Assembly: GCF_000156355.1 (NCBI RefSeq)
Contig: NZ_GG657906.1
Location: 148,248 to 212,247 of the forward strand
DNA: 64,000 bases
From: Methylophaga thiooxydans DMS010
GTDB lineage: Bacteria; Pseudomonadota; Gammaproteobacteria; Nitrosococcales; Methylophagaceae
Direction of reading: 5' to 3'
How positions within the stretch are numbered: position 1 is the stretch's first letter; every line of letters starts with the position of its first letter. The notes beneath the pieces are model-generated. The model worked only from the letters and a program-made list of their open reading frames with translations. It was not told the origin of the DNA and did no database searches. Below are positions 18,143 to 25,534 of the stretch, one piece after another. Position numbers and translations under genes: made by a program.

Positions 18143-18961
18143 TCACGAGTGACGTTTTTCTATTAATTGCTTTAGTTCTTCCACCTGTCGCGATAAATCG
18201 ATCAGCGTCGGTTCGCCAGCATGATCGATTTGCCATTGTTCCGCATTTTCTTGTTCCATCGTGTTCACAACGATACCAATTAACATATTCAAAAAGGCGA
18301 AGGCGTTAAGAAAAATAAAGGTAATGTAAAACACCCAGCTTATGGGATAAACCGCCATGGTTTCATACATCACATCGGTCCAGTCTTCAAAAGTCATTAC
18401 GCGAAATAAAGTCAGCATGGACACTGTGATATCACCCCATAATGTAGCGTTAATATGAGCGAAAAACGTGGTGCCGACCGCCGCGTAGATATAGACAATA
18501 ATAAACATTAACAGGGCGACATAACCTAGCTGCGGAAGGGCTTTAAGCAGTGAATTCAATAAGGTGCGAAGTTCAGGAATGACCGACACCATCCTGAGTA
18601 CGCGAAAGATTCGAATTAGGCGACCCACTAACGCTAATTCACTGTCTTCGATAGGAATCATGCTGACGATAACGATCAGTGTGTCAAAAATGTTCCAGGC
18701 GCTTTTGAAAAAATTCCGCTTCTTTTCTTCAGCAAAAAAACGAATGGAAATTTCAAGCAAGAAAAATAGCGTAATGCTGTAGTCTAACCACTCAATAATT
18801 GTCAGAAATTGCGGTGAAATATCATACGTTTTGGCACCCGTTAATAAGGCAGAAAACAAAATAACGGTCACTACAACCATTTCGAATAGTTTGTTGCTGC
18901 GAATGGTATTAAATAGACTGGCAATACCAAAAGGGCTGTTGGGTTGAACGCTTTCCATCAT
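18143..18961 (-). CDS. Voltage-gated cation channel of the NaChBac type with acidic TFEDWTD filter
   Basis: 272 residues, the same length class as NaChBac (274). S1-S4 occupy about 25-145. S4 carries Arg114, 117, 120 and 123 at three-residue spacing (VGRLIRIFRVLRMV), the voltage-sensor pattern. S5 is about 146-168, the pore helix and filter TFEDWTD are 190-196, and S6 about 210-236 (FIFLNAFAFLNMLIGIVVNTM). The C terminus (RQVEELKQLIEKR) is a coiled coil that would hold the tetramer. Sodium-selective relatives have LESW filters; here Asp193 and Asp196 replace the Ser and the later small residue, which predicts calcium permeation. Inner membrane. Confidence 0.85.
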   Translation of the reverse strand: MMESVQPNSPFGIASLFNTIRSNKLFEMVVVTVILFSALLTGAKTYDISPQFLTIIEWLDYSITLFFLLEISIRFFAEEKKRNFFKSAWNIFDTLIVIVSMIPIEDSELALVGRLIRIFRVLRMVSVIPELRTLLNSLLKALPQLGYVALLMFIIVYIYAAVGTTFFAHINATLWGDITVSMLTLFRVMTFEDWTDVMYETMAVYPISWVFYITFIFLNAFAFLNMLIGIVVNTMEQENAEQWQIDHAGEPTLIDLSRQVEELKQLIEKRHS

Positions 18962-19087
18962 CTCTCCGAAAATCTATGATTGCTGGCGAATAATAAGCTT
19001 TACCAAGATTTATGCAAGTCAGCATGTCACATCGACAAGACAGTATTTGTGTTATGTTCAACCAACCATTGATGAGAGGCATTACTT

Positions 19088-19681
19088 ATGACAACGACAT
19101 TGAGAGATATTGTAGGTCTTGGGCATGAAGCGACAGGCTTGAGCGAGTCAGCACTGATTATGATTGATTGTCAAAACACCTACCGGGAAGGTGTGATGCA
19201 ACTCGACGGGGTAGAGGAGGCACTGTTACATGCCAGAACGCTGTTGAATTTGGCACGTGATAAAGGCGTCCCTATTTTTCATATTAAACATGATGGTGGC
19301 GAAGGCTCACCGTATGATTTGAATACAGCGCTGGGGGATATTGCTGAAGAGGTGGCGCCTGAAGATGGCGAGCATGTCATTGTGAAAAACTTTCCTAATG
19401 CCTTTATTCAAACGCCCCTGGATGAGGCGTTACGTAGCCGAGGTATTGAAAATATCATTTTAGCCGGGTTTATGACGCATATGTGCGTCAACTCAACAGC
19501 GCATGGTGGTTTTAACTTGGGTTATAAGCCAAGCGTCGTTGCCAGTACGACAGCAACACGAGCCTTGCAGGCCCCAGATGGTTCAATAATTTCAGCGAAA
19601 CAAGTTCATGAAGCCGCCTTAGCTTCAACACGTGATTTGTATGCCGCAGTTGTTAATGAGGTGTCAGACTTACCTGACTAA
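19088..19681 (+). CDS. Isochorismatase-family cysteine hydrolase
   Basis: 197 residues with an isochorismatase-like alpha/beta fold. The catalytic triad is visible: Asp27 in LIMIDCQNTY, Lys in HVIVKNFPNAF, and Cys in GFMTHMCVNSTA, the last preceded by the typical cis-peptide region. Such enzymes hydrolyse nicotinamide-like amides or other N-C bonds; the substrate here is open. GAGAGG precedes the ATG. The 3' end overlaps the convergent BLUF gene by 4 nt. Confidence 0.83.
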   Translation: MTTTLRDIVGLGHEATGLSESALIMIDCQNTYREGVMQLDGVEEALLHARTLLNLARDKGVPIFHIKHDGGEGSPYDLNTALGDIAEEVAPEDGEHVIVKNFPNAFIQTPLDEALRSRGIENIILAGFMTHMCVNSTAHGGFNLGYKPSVVASTTATRALQAPDGSIISAKQVHEAALASTRDLYAAVVNEVSDLPD

Positions 19682-20088
19682 ACATGAGAGGCTAGCTCCC
19701 TGCATAAGCTCAAAGCAGATGCGCCACGCAGACGGAATGGATCGAATGCTGTGTTGTCAGGTTGACGCAAAGTTGTGTCGTCCTCTACGCTAGAAACAGG
19801 GATGTACAACATATTCCATTCAGTGAAAGAGCGCTCTGAAATTTCTTTGTAATCAAGTAACATCACGTGGTCGTGCCGCTTGTCATTTTGAATTTTACGA
19901 TAGAGTGCATTGATTACAGAACGAGACCCTTCAAGACATTGTAGGAAAGTTTCACCGTTAAAGCAGAGTACGCCAGTGACATCAGACTGGCTGTTGTAAG
20001 CCTCAGCGTGAGTTAAAATTTCATTAATATCGTCGTCGCACCAATCAGGTGACTTGATGCTGGCATAGACAAGGCTCACAAGATACAT
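19678..20088 (-). CDS. Single-domain BLUF blue-light photoreceptor
   Basis: 136 residues, almost entirely one BLUF domain. Photocycle residues are at canonical positions: Tyr8 (SLVYAS), Asn32 (AYNSQSDVTGVL), Gln50 (FLQCLEG), Trp91 and Met93 (TEWNM). FAD is bound non-covalently and the Tyr-Gln hydrogen-bond switch senses blue light. There is no output domain, so the C-terminal tail (about 100-136) must act through a partner, as in PixD-type proteins. The gene is 12 nt behind a lipocalin gene and probably in one transcript with it and the HPP membrane protein. Confidence 0.88.
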   Translation of the reverse strand: MYLVSLVYASIKSPDWCDDDINEILTHAEAYNSQSDVTGVLCFNGETFLQCLEGSRSVINALYRKIQNDKRHDHVMLLDYKEISERSFTEWNMLYIPVSSVEDDTTLRQPDNTAFDPFRLRGASALSLCRELASHV

Positions 20089-20100
20089 ATCGGACTCCGG

Positions 20101-20637
20101 CTATTTGGGCCACTGCTGTGGAACACGCTTTATTTTGCTGACGTCGTAGCCCATGGCTTCGATAAGAGTCACCATGTAGGCGTAATCGGTATCGCTTATC
20201 TGCGGTTGTCTCGCCATCATCCAGACGTAATCACGTTTGTTTCTGGCAATGATGACTTGGCTGTAATCGTCGGTCAGGTAAACGATGCGATAATCTGCTC
20301 TGATCGGCCACACAAACTGCATACCCCACAACGCATTACTTGGGTGGTCTTTGACAAAGCCTTTTGGGTGATAGGTTTTAAGCTCGCCATCAAAACTGCC
20401 ATCGCGAAAAGTAAATGTGGTGGCAATGCTGCCATCCTCATTGAGCTGATAGGACTCGACTGCATTGTGCGCCCCCTTTTCGATATAGGAGGGGATATTG
20501 GCGATCACATACCAGTCACCCATAAACCGATCAATATCGACGTAATCGACCGGTGCAATCGGTGGGTGTGAGACACTCTGACAACCGAGCATCAGAATGG
20601 ATAAGATTGATATCAGTCCCGAGCGAATTTTGTTCAT
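20101..20637 (-). CDS. blc: Lipocalin-family outer-membrane lipoprotein (Blc-like)
   Basis: 178 residues. A signal peptide ends in the lipobox LMLGC (Cys19), so it is lipid-anchored; Gln at +2 favours the outer membrane. Lipocalin landmarks: DIDRFMGDWYVIANIPSYIEKG (the G-x-W motif), AVESYQLNEDGSI, and a late strand DYRIVYLTDDYSQVIIARNKRDYVWMMARQP. Bacterial lipocalins bind lipids or lysophospholipids in membrane stress. Pairing with a BLUF sensor gene 12 nt downstream suggests light- or photooxidative-stress-linked use. The gene lies 59 nt behind the HPP gene. Confidence 0.85.
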   Translation of the reverse strand: MNKIRSGLISILSILMLGCQSVSHPPIAPVDYVDIDRFMGDWYVIANIPSYIEKGAHNAVESYQLNEDGSIATTFTFRDGSFDGELKTYHPKGFVKDHPSNALWGMQFVWPIRADYRIVYLTDDYSQVIIARNKRDYVWMMARQPQISDTDYAYMVTLIEAMGYDVSKIKRVPQQWPK

Positions 20638-20696
20638 AACACTAGCTCCTTTTGAGGCAGTGTTTCGCTTGAGCTGTGAATTTGTCGTGAAGCGCT

Positions 20697-21413
20697 TTAA
20701 TGGCGCGAGTTGCCCTTTTTTTGTGCATGTTCCACTGCAAATTCATACAAATCGACCAAATCTTCTTCTGTCACATCAATATAGGTTTCCATCTGACTCA
20801 ACGCCCAGCGGAAATCATCTTCGTATAATGGTCTGAGATTATCTTTACTGTGTTTGAAGGCGTTGTGATGCGGGTGGTGTTGGTGGTTCAGTGGGTAACG
20901 ACGGCCAGGTATCAGGTTGTTAAGAATCAAGGTCAGCACGAGTAAAATAAACACATTAGCAGCGATAGTGATGTAGGCAAAAGCCCAGCCCTGCGCGACA
21001 ATCTGCTCCCCACCTATAATCGCAATCATCGCTGTGGCAGCGGCAGGAGGATGCATGCAATTTAACAGATACATGACAAAAACAGAGAGCGATACTGACA
21101 CAGCAAGGGCATAACTTAAGTCTGGAATAAGTTTACAACAGCCAACGCCAATAAAGGCAGCACATAGATGCCCGGCTAAAAGCTGCCAAGGTTGGGCTAA
21201 CGGACTGTGTGGAACGGCAAATAATAAAAATGTAGAGGCGCCCATCGATGCAAGTACAACAGGGTTGAACATGAGATAGGGCGACAGCGCATTGATAAAA
21301 TAGCTGAGAAAAAAGATTGCTATACAAGCACCTAGTGATGAAAACAGCCGCTCTTGCCAGGCAATCTCAGTTGTGGAGCACTGTCGGTAAATTTGTTTCA
21401 GCGTCGCTATCAT
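20697..21413 (-). CDS. HPP-family integral membrane protein
   Basis: 238 residues from the ATG at 21413, favoured because GGGA lies about 7 nt before it; an ATG four codons earlier is possible. Four or five membrane helices occupy residues about 20-170. The family signature is CMHPPAAATAMIAIIGG, with SMGASTFLLFAVPHSPLAQPWQLLAGHL before it. HPP proteins are poorly characterised; some are linked to nitrite transport. The hydrophilic C terminus is His-rich (HHNAFKHSKDN region). A structured leader with a terminator-like hairpin precedes the gene. Probably first of an HPP-lipocalin-BLUF operon. Confidence 0.8.
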   Translation of the reverse strand: MIATLKQIYRQCSTTEIAWQERLFSSLGACIAIFFLSYFINALSPYLMFNPVVLASMGASTFLLFAVPHSPLAQPWQLLAGHLCAAFIGVGCCKLIPDLSYALAVSVSLSVFVMYLLNCMHPPAAATAMIAIIGGEQIVAQGWAFAYITIAANVFILLVLTLILNNLIPGRRYPLNHQHHPHHNAFKHSKDNLRPLYEDDFRWALSQMETYIDVTEEDLVDLYEFAVEHAQKKGNSRH

Positions 21414-21451
21414 GCATGTTCCCATTCTAAAAATACGGGAACTAAACGGTG

Positions 21452-21479
21452 AAAAAAAGAGCCTACATCCCGCAGGCTC
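21452..21479 (-). terminator. Intrinsic terminator-like hairpin upstream of the HPP start codon
   Basis: GAGCCT-GCGGGATGT-AGGCTC followed by seven T on the minus strand, about 40 nt before the HPP start codon. No gene ends immediately upstream on this strand, so it looks like an attenuator rather than a gene-end terminator. Confidence 0.65.
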
Positions 21480-21580
21480 AAAACAAACCGAAGAAGAGGA
21501 GTAACTCTTCGGTTATAACCGTGACTATTACAAGATCGAGGTTCTCTGATTCTCTTCTCAGGCGCACTAACCGAGCTGGC
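21452..21580 (-). promoter_or_regulatory. Structured 5' leader RNA of the HPP operon (candidate riboswitch or attenuator)
   Basis: Read on the minus strand: CTCGGTTA (21575-21568) can pair with TAACCGA (21515-21509), closing a domain of about 50 nt. The same 3' strand can instead form a nine-pair hairpin, AACCGAAGA (21514-21506) with TCTTCGGTT (21494-21486). Next comes the GAGCCT/AGGCTC stem with seven T. Two mutually exclusive pairings ahead of an intrinsic terminator, all before a start codon, is the layout of a regulatory leader. I do not recognise the class. Confidence 0.5.
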
Positions 21581-21709
21581 CGGATAATTGCTTGATGTGA
21601 ACAGATATTGTGACGGAGTCACGCCAATCTTGATAAAAATAAAATGGTATATTGCATACCTATTTGATATCAGCATAGTATTAATAGTATTCAAAGGAGT
21701 CAAGTTTTT

Positions 21710-22141
21710 ATGCAGCTCACAACGCACTCGGATTATGCGCTCAGGTTGCTGATCTATCTCGCTATCCACCCTGGGGATAAACCAGCAACAGTGAAAGATG
21801 CCGCCGAGCGTTATGGTGTGTCTACAAATCATTTGGCTAAAGTTGCGCAACGTCTCGTTCAGGAAAAGCTTGTTATCAGTCAGCGAGGCAGAGGCGGTGG
21901 TCTCAAACTGGCGACAACACCAGAGTCAATCAATATCGGTCAGTTAATTAGAAAAACTGAAAATCTTGAACTGCTTGAATGCTTTGGTGATGACTGTGCC
22001 TGCCCCATTGAGTCAGTCTGTATTCTGTTCAGTGCTTTGCGTAAAGCCCAGAAAGCTTTTTTTGATGTACTCGATGGTTACACCTTGGCTGATGTTGTTA
22101 AAAATAAACACCGACTGATGCAAAGCCTCAATGTTGCCTGA
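21710..22141 (+). CDS. nsrR: Rrf2-family nitric-oxide-sensing repressor NsrR
   Basis: 143 residues. The N-terminal winged helix (MQLTTHSDYALRLLIYLAIHP, GVSTNHLAKVAQRLV, GRGGGLKLA) is typical of Rrf2. The cluster loop LLECFGDDCACPIESVC has Cys91, Cys96 and Cys104 plus an extra Cys98, and Asp8 is in the position of the fourth [4Fe-4S] ligand in NsrR. The C-terminal FFDVLDGYTLADVV matches NsrR. It represses NO-detoxification genes until NO damages the cluster. AAAGGAG precedes the start. It is convergent with hmp, which carries an NsrR-like operator. Confidence 0.88.
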   Translation: MQLTTHSDYALRLLIYLAIHPGDKPATVKDAAERYGVSTNHLAKVAQRLVQEKLVISQRGRGGGLKLATTPESINIGQLIRKTENLELLECFGDDCACPIESVCILFSALRKAQKAFFDVLDGYTLADVVKNKHRLMQSLNVA

Positions 22142-22152
22142 ATGCTTTTCCC

Positions 22153-23391
22153 TTATTGAGGTGTTTCGTGTTCCAAACTTCCGGCAGGTCCAAAAAACTC
22201 ATAATGAATCTGTGAGCTTGCGACGTTGTTATGGCGTAAAAGCTGATAACACTGTTGCAACATAGGTTCTGGCCCACACAAGTAAAACTGTGTATGGGCT
22301 GTTGAGGTAACTAAGTCTTGTAACAAGGCGTCATCAATAAAGCCTTCACTGTCAAAACGCTGATTGTTGCGATCGTTTCCATTAGGGTCGCTATAGCGGC
22401 TATGCCATGTGAAGTTATAGTGTTCATTAGCCAGTGAGCGTATTTCTTCTTCAAAAGCATGTGAATCACCATTGACTACGGCTTGGATCAGCGTGACATC
22501 AACGGCATTTTTGTTATCCAGCACGGTATGTAGCATGGATAACAACGGCGTGATGCCGACGCCACCAGCAATAAACACAATATGATTCGTACTCGTTTTG
22601 TCGAACGCTTGTAATGTGAACTCACCGCAGGGTGGGCTTATAGCAATAATATCGCCTTCTTCAATAGTATCGTGTATCGCGTTTGATACCACGCCACTGG
22701 GTGTTGATATTGATGCGAGTTCGCGTTTTACACTTATTCGGTAATGCTCGGAGCCCGGTCGGTTCGATAAGCTGTAATTACGTAACGTCGATACCCCGTC
22801 AGCCGTTGGCCACTTAACAGTAATGTATTGTCCCGATGTATGTGGCGTTAGCGGCATGTCATCAGCAGCTTGTAAGTACAATGAGCTAATCGTATTGCTG
22901 CTATTTTCACGCTTTACCACTTTGAAGTCTTTGAACCCTTGCCAGCCAAATGACTTTTGGTGATGATCATAAATTGCTTGCTCACGGTTGATAAAAATTT
23001 CCATCAGGTTTGAATATGCTTCTGCCCATGCATTGATTATTTCATCTGTTGCTGCATCCCCTAACAGCGTTTTTATTGCAGCCAACAAGTTTTCACCAAC
23101 AATTGGGTAATGTTCTTTTTTAATCCCCAAAGAAGCATGCTTTTGTGCAATTAACTCGACGGCATCCGCTAACTTCTCGGGTTCATCAATATGTTCGGCG
23201 TAAGCACAGATTGCACCTGCGAGGGCACGTTGTTGTCCACCCGAATGCTGATGGGCCTGATTAAAAAATGGTTTTACTTCTGGGTTATTTTTAAACATGC
23301 GTTCGTAGAATAAGGTGGTCAAGGCTTCACCATGTTGCTGCAAAACCGGTACGGTAGCTTTAATGACATTGATTGTATTAGGCTTTATCAT
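22153..23391 (-). CDS. hmp: Flavohaemoprotein (nitric oxide dioxygenase)
   Basis: 412 residues. A globin domain fills 1-140: FYERMFKNNPEVKPFFNQ carries the B/CD region, with proximal-His region AQKHASLGIKKEHYPIVGENLL. An FAD domain follows, about 150-265 (RNYSLSNRPGSEHYRISVKRE), then an NAD domain to the end (IVFIAGGVGITPLLSML, FYLCGPEPMLQQC, YEFFGP). It oxidises NO to nitrate using O2 and NADH. The NsrR-type palindrome 38 bp upstream and nsrR itself just downstream make NO-induced derepression the expected control. Cytoplasmic. Confidence 0.92.
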   Translation of the reverse strand: MIKPNTINVIKATVPVLQQHGEALTTLFYERMFKNNPEVKPFFNQAHQHSGGQQRALAGAICAYAEHIDEPEKLADAVELIAQKHASLGIKKEHYPIVGENLLAAIKTLLGDAATDEIINAWAEAYSNLMEIFINREQAIYDHHQKSFGWQGFKDFKVVKRENSSNTISSLYLQAADDMPLTPHTSGQYITVKWPTADGVSTLRNYSLSNRPGSEHYRISVKRELASISTPSGVVSNAIHDTIEEGDIIAISPPCGEFTLQAFDKTSTNHIVFIAGGVGITPLLSMLHTVLDNKNAVDVTLIQAVVNGDSHAFEEEIRSLANEHYNFTWHSRYSDPNGNDRNNQRFDSEGFIDDALLQDLVTSTAHTQFYLCGPEPMLQQCYQLLRHNNVASSQIHYEFFGPAGSLEHETPQ

Positions 23392-23428
23392 GACCTTCCT
23401 TAAAGTGGTAAATAAAATACATATTTAA

Positions 23429-23451
23429 AGGATGCATGGTATTTGTATCTT
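23429..23451. promoter_or_regulatory. NsrR-like operator upstream of hmp
   Basis: An 11-1-11 element with arms AGGATGCATGG and ATTTGTATCTT around a central T. It matches the NsrR consensus (AAGATGYATTT-N-AAATRCATCTT) at 16 of 22 positions by my count. It ends 38 bp from the hmp start codon, and the NsrR gene is adjacent. Confidence 0.65.
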
Positions 23452-23516
23452 AAATAAGCGTCAAGTGATGATTTGAATGTAACGGGTGCTTGGCATAAAA
23501 GAGGTGAGAATCACGA

Positions 23517-24086
23517 ATGCAGCAATGGAAAAAAAAACAGCGTGCCTTACTACTAGAACAAAGGACGTGTTTGTCTACAGCAGAACGAAATGATAAACAG
23601 GTCGCTGTCATGCAGACAATTAAAAAGTATTTAACCAAGCAAGCTGCATCCATAATTGGGATCTATTGGCCAATAAAAGGAGAGTTGGATTGTCGAGATC
23701 TGGCGGCAGCGTTGATTGATGATGGCTGGCAAGTGGCCGTTCCTGTCATCAATAAAGAAACAAAAACACTCGATTTTGCGTTATGGGCACCAGATACCGA
23801 GATGACAATGGGAGTATGGAATATACCGATTCCTGTACAGCCAACATGGGTAAATCCGTCGTATTTTTTGGTACCGTTGGTGGGATTTGATGAAAAACAT
23901 TACCGACTTGGCTATGGTGCCGGTTATTACGACAGGACATTTGCCGCTATTAATAAACCCGTTAAAACAATCGGAATCGGCTTTGAGTCAGCTCGTTTAG
24001 AAACGATCTTTCCACATCAGTTTGATATTGCAATGGATATCATCGTCACTGAAGACGGTCTACATGTTAGAAATTACGGTTTGTGA
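23517..24086 (+). CDS. ygfA: 5-formyltetrahydrofolate cyclo-ligase
   Basis: 189 residues. The N terminus is KKKQRALLLEQR, as in the MTHFS family. A central IGIYWPIKGELDCRDL contains the conserved P-x-x-x-E substrate motif. The signature LVPLVGFDEKHYRLGYGAGYYDRTFA contains the nucleotide-binding GYGxGYYDR. The enzyme uses ATP to convert 5-formyl-THF to 5,10-methenyl-THF, keeping the one-carbon folate pool active. The start is at the first ATG; ribosome-binding sequence is weak (GAGAATC). Followed 9 nt later by a small membrane protein gene, probably co-transcribed. Confidence 0.9.
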   Translation: MQQWKKKQRALLLEQRTCLSTAERNDKQVAVMQTIKKYLTKQAASIIGIYWPIKGELDCRDLAAALIDDGWQVAVPVINKETKTLDFALWAPDTEMTMGVWNIPIPVQPTWVNPSYFLVPLVGFDEKHYRLGYGAGYYDRTFAAINKPVKTIGIGFESARLETIFPHQFDIAMDIIVTEDGLHVRNYGL

Positions 24087-24095
24087 GGATATGCT

Positions 24096-24404
24096 ATGTC
24101 ACAGGTGAATACCATCGGAATGATTCTGTATTTATTACTCGCTATTTTTGGTGGGTTTTTGACGGGCTTATTTAGCCGCTATGCCTATCAAGCAGCCTTC
24201 AATGACTTTGGTAAAGCGATAGCGGTTGTGTGCAGTATCGTGTTCTACGTGGCACCGGTTTGGGCGTTATTCAGCCTGTTCAAGAGTGATGATCTGGATG
24301 TGTTTTATCTATTACTGATGGCGAGCTTTGCAGCTGGTGTGCTGGTATTTAATAAGATTGGCGGTGAGCAATCTGATGACAGCCACTATTCACCACCCGA
24401 TTAG
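24096..24404 (+). CDS. Small three-helix membrane protein of unknown function
   Basis: 102 residues. Hydrophobic segments at about 7-27 (MILYLLLAIFGGFLTGLFSR), 40-62 (AVVCSIVFYVAPVWALFSLF) and 70-88 (FYLLLMASFAAGVLVF) suggest three inner-membrane helices; the C terminus is acidic and soluble. I do not recognise a family. GAGGA precedes the ATG. It follows the folate cyclo-ligase by 9 nt and ends at a strong terminator, so the two form a transcript. Confidence 0.7.
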   Translation: MSQVNTIGMILYLLLAIFGGFLTGLFSRYAYQAAFNDFGKAIAVVCSIVFYVAPVWALFSLFKSDDLDVFYLLLMASFAAGVLVFNKIGGEQSDDSHYSPPD

Positions 24405-24430
24405 CTCATGAACAAAAACTATCAGACACA

Positions 24431-24456
24431 AAAAAGCCCCTTGCGGGGCTTTTTTT
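24431..24456. terminator. Bidirectional terminator between the membrane protein gene and pqqA
   Basis: AAAAAGCCCC-TTGC-GGGGCTTTTTT with A and T runs on both sides, placed between convergent genes. It ends the pqqA transcript 18 nt after its stop. Confidence 0.92.
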
Positions 24457-24474
24457 AGGCGATTAATCCGAAGA

Positions 24475-24546
24475 TTAACGGTTACAAATGTACATTGTTA
24501 CTTCGAAACCGAAACGCATGTCTGAATATTCTGGTTTAGTCCACAT
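24475..24546 (-). CDS. pqqA: PQQ precursor peptide PqqA (stand-alone gene)
   Basis: A 23-residue peptide, [20 protein letters not shown] followed by CNR. It matches the PqqA pattern (MW.KP...D.R.GFEVT.Y..NR). Glu15 and Tyr19 (E-V-T-M-Y) are the two residues that PqqE cross-links and that become the PQQ skeleton. GGAG lies 8 nt before the ATG. No pqqB, C, D or E is adjacent: a strong terminator follows 18 nt after the stop, and the next minus-strand gene is over 1 kb upstream. So it is transcribed alone, giving a high peptide-to-enzyme ratio. PQQ is the cofactor of methanol and sugar dehydrogenases. Confidence 0.95.
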   Translation of the reverse strand: MWTKPEYSDMRFGFEVTMYICNR

Positions 24547-24719
24547 AATTAATTCTCCAAAAATGAAAGTGCTTGCATTTCCTCAAGCGTTGGAAAAAAT
24601 TATATCGATATCTGACAAATAAAAATATCAGCAGTTAGCGCTTTAATGCTCAGGATTATCCTTAGCTTTCCAGAACGTTAACAAGACAATCCCTGCTTTA
24701 AAAAGGTAAAGTCTGACTC

Positions 24720-25502
24720 ATGACAACAAAACTAAAACTTTACTTGGCGCTGTTAGCAGGCTGTTTGTTGATAGCGCTTATCCCTATGCAGGCGAACGTG
24801 GGTGATCAACTCACAAGTATGTTGAAATTAACACTGACTGTTTACGCCTTGGCGAGAGGCTTGAACGCGGTGATTTCTGTTGCTCAGGGAACAGAAATGT
24901 CTATTGAACCAATGGGGGTAGGGGTCACATTAACGCCTGGGGAGATCTTAGATCCACTCAATGATTTGATTGAGCAGGTATCAACAGTGTTATTGCTAGC
25001 TTCAGCTTCGCTGGGTGTACAAAATATTTTATTAAGTTTAGGCGACCACGTTGCTATTCGTATTGGCTTGGCATTGTTGATCGTGATCACCATTATTATT
25101 TGCGTGTTGCGAGGCATTACTGCGACGACCAAACACACCTTGATCAAGACAGTAGTTATATTAACTTTGCTTAGATTAGTTGTGCCTGTCGTTGCTGTGG
25201 TTTCACACCAAATGCAAGATTGGCTGACGGTAGAAAGACAACAAGCACTTCATACATTGCAGTCGACACGCGATGATGTGGATACGCTCAATGCACGTAG
25301 TACTGAGCCAGATCGCTCATGGTTCGATGGGTTTAAAAACCGTTTGGATATTCAGGCGAAACTCAATGATGTTAAACAGCAAGCTGAGCAGGGCGTTGAG
25401 GCGGCGATTTATTTGTTAGCAGAATTTGTGTTGATTATGGTGCTAGTGCCATTGCTGTTTATTTATCTGATGTTGAAATTACCCGCGCGAATTCGATTGT
25501 AA
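24720..25502 (+). CDS. Uncharacterised multi-pass membrane protein
   Basis: 260 residues, unrecognised. Hydrophobic stretches lie at about 8-24, 30-48, 90-108, 115-132 (IGLALLIVITIIICVLRG), 140-162 and 232-254 (LLAEFVLIMVLVPLLFIYLML). A polar, helical segment at about 168-228 (VERQQALHTLQSTRDDVDTL...LNDVKQQAEQG) looks like a periplasmic or cytoplasmic coiled helix. Single gene with its own upstream region; convergent with the OhrR-type regulator gene 32 nt downstream. Confidence 0.65.
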   Translation: MTTKLKLYLALLAGCLLIALIPMQANVGDQLTSMLKLTLTVYALARGLNAVISVAQGTEMSIEPMGVGVTLTPGEILDPLNDLIEQVSTVLLLASASLGVQNILLSLGDHVAIRIGLALLIVITIIICVLRGITATTKHTLIKTVVILTLLRLVVPVVAVVSHQMQDWLTVERQQALHTLQSTRDDVDTLNARSTEPDRSWFDGFKNRLDIQAKLNDVKQQAEQGVEAAIYLLAEFVLIMVLVPLLFIYLMLKLPARIRL

Positions 25503-25534
25503 GAAAAGTGGCACGGGCTCTTGCTAATACCACG

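Noticed and set aside
21500-21580. TPP riboswitch in the HPP leader
   Set aside because: CTGAGA and ACCT.GATC segments occur in order, but the conserved 3' part (GCGTAGGGAA) is missing and the helices differ.
23452-23516. 6S RNA gene upstream of the folate cyclo-ligase gene
   Set aside because: 6S RNA often precedes ygfA, but only about 125 bp separate hmp and ygfA here, most of it hmp operator; no 6S-like structure fits.
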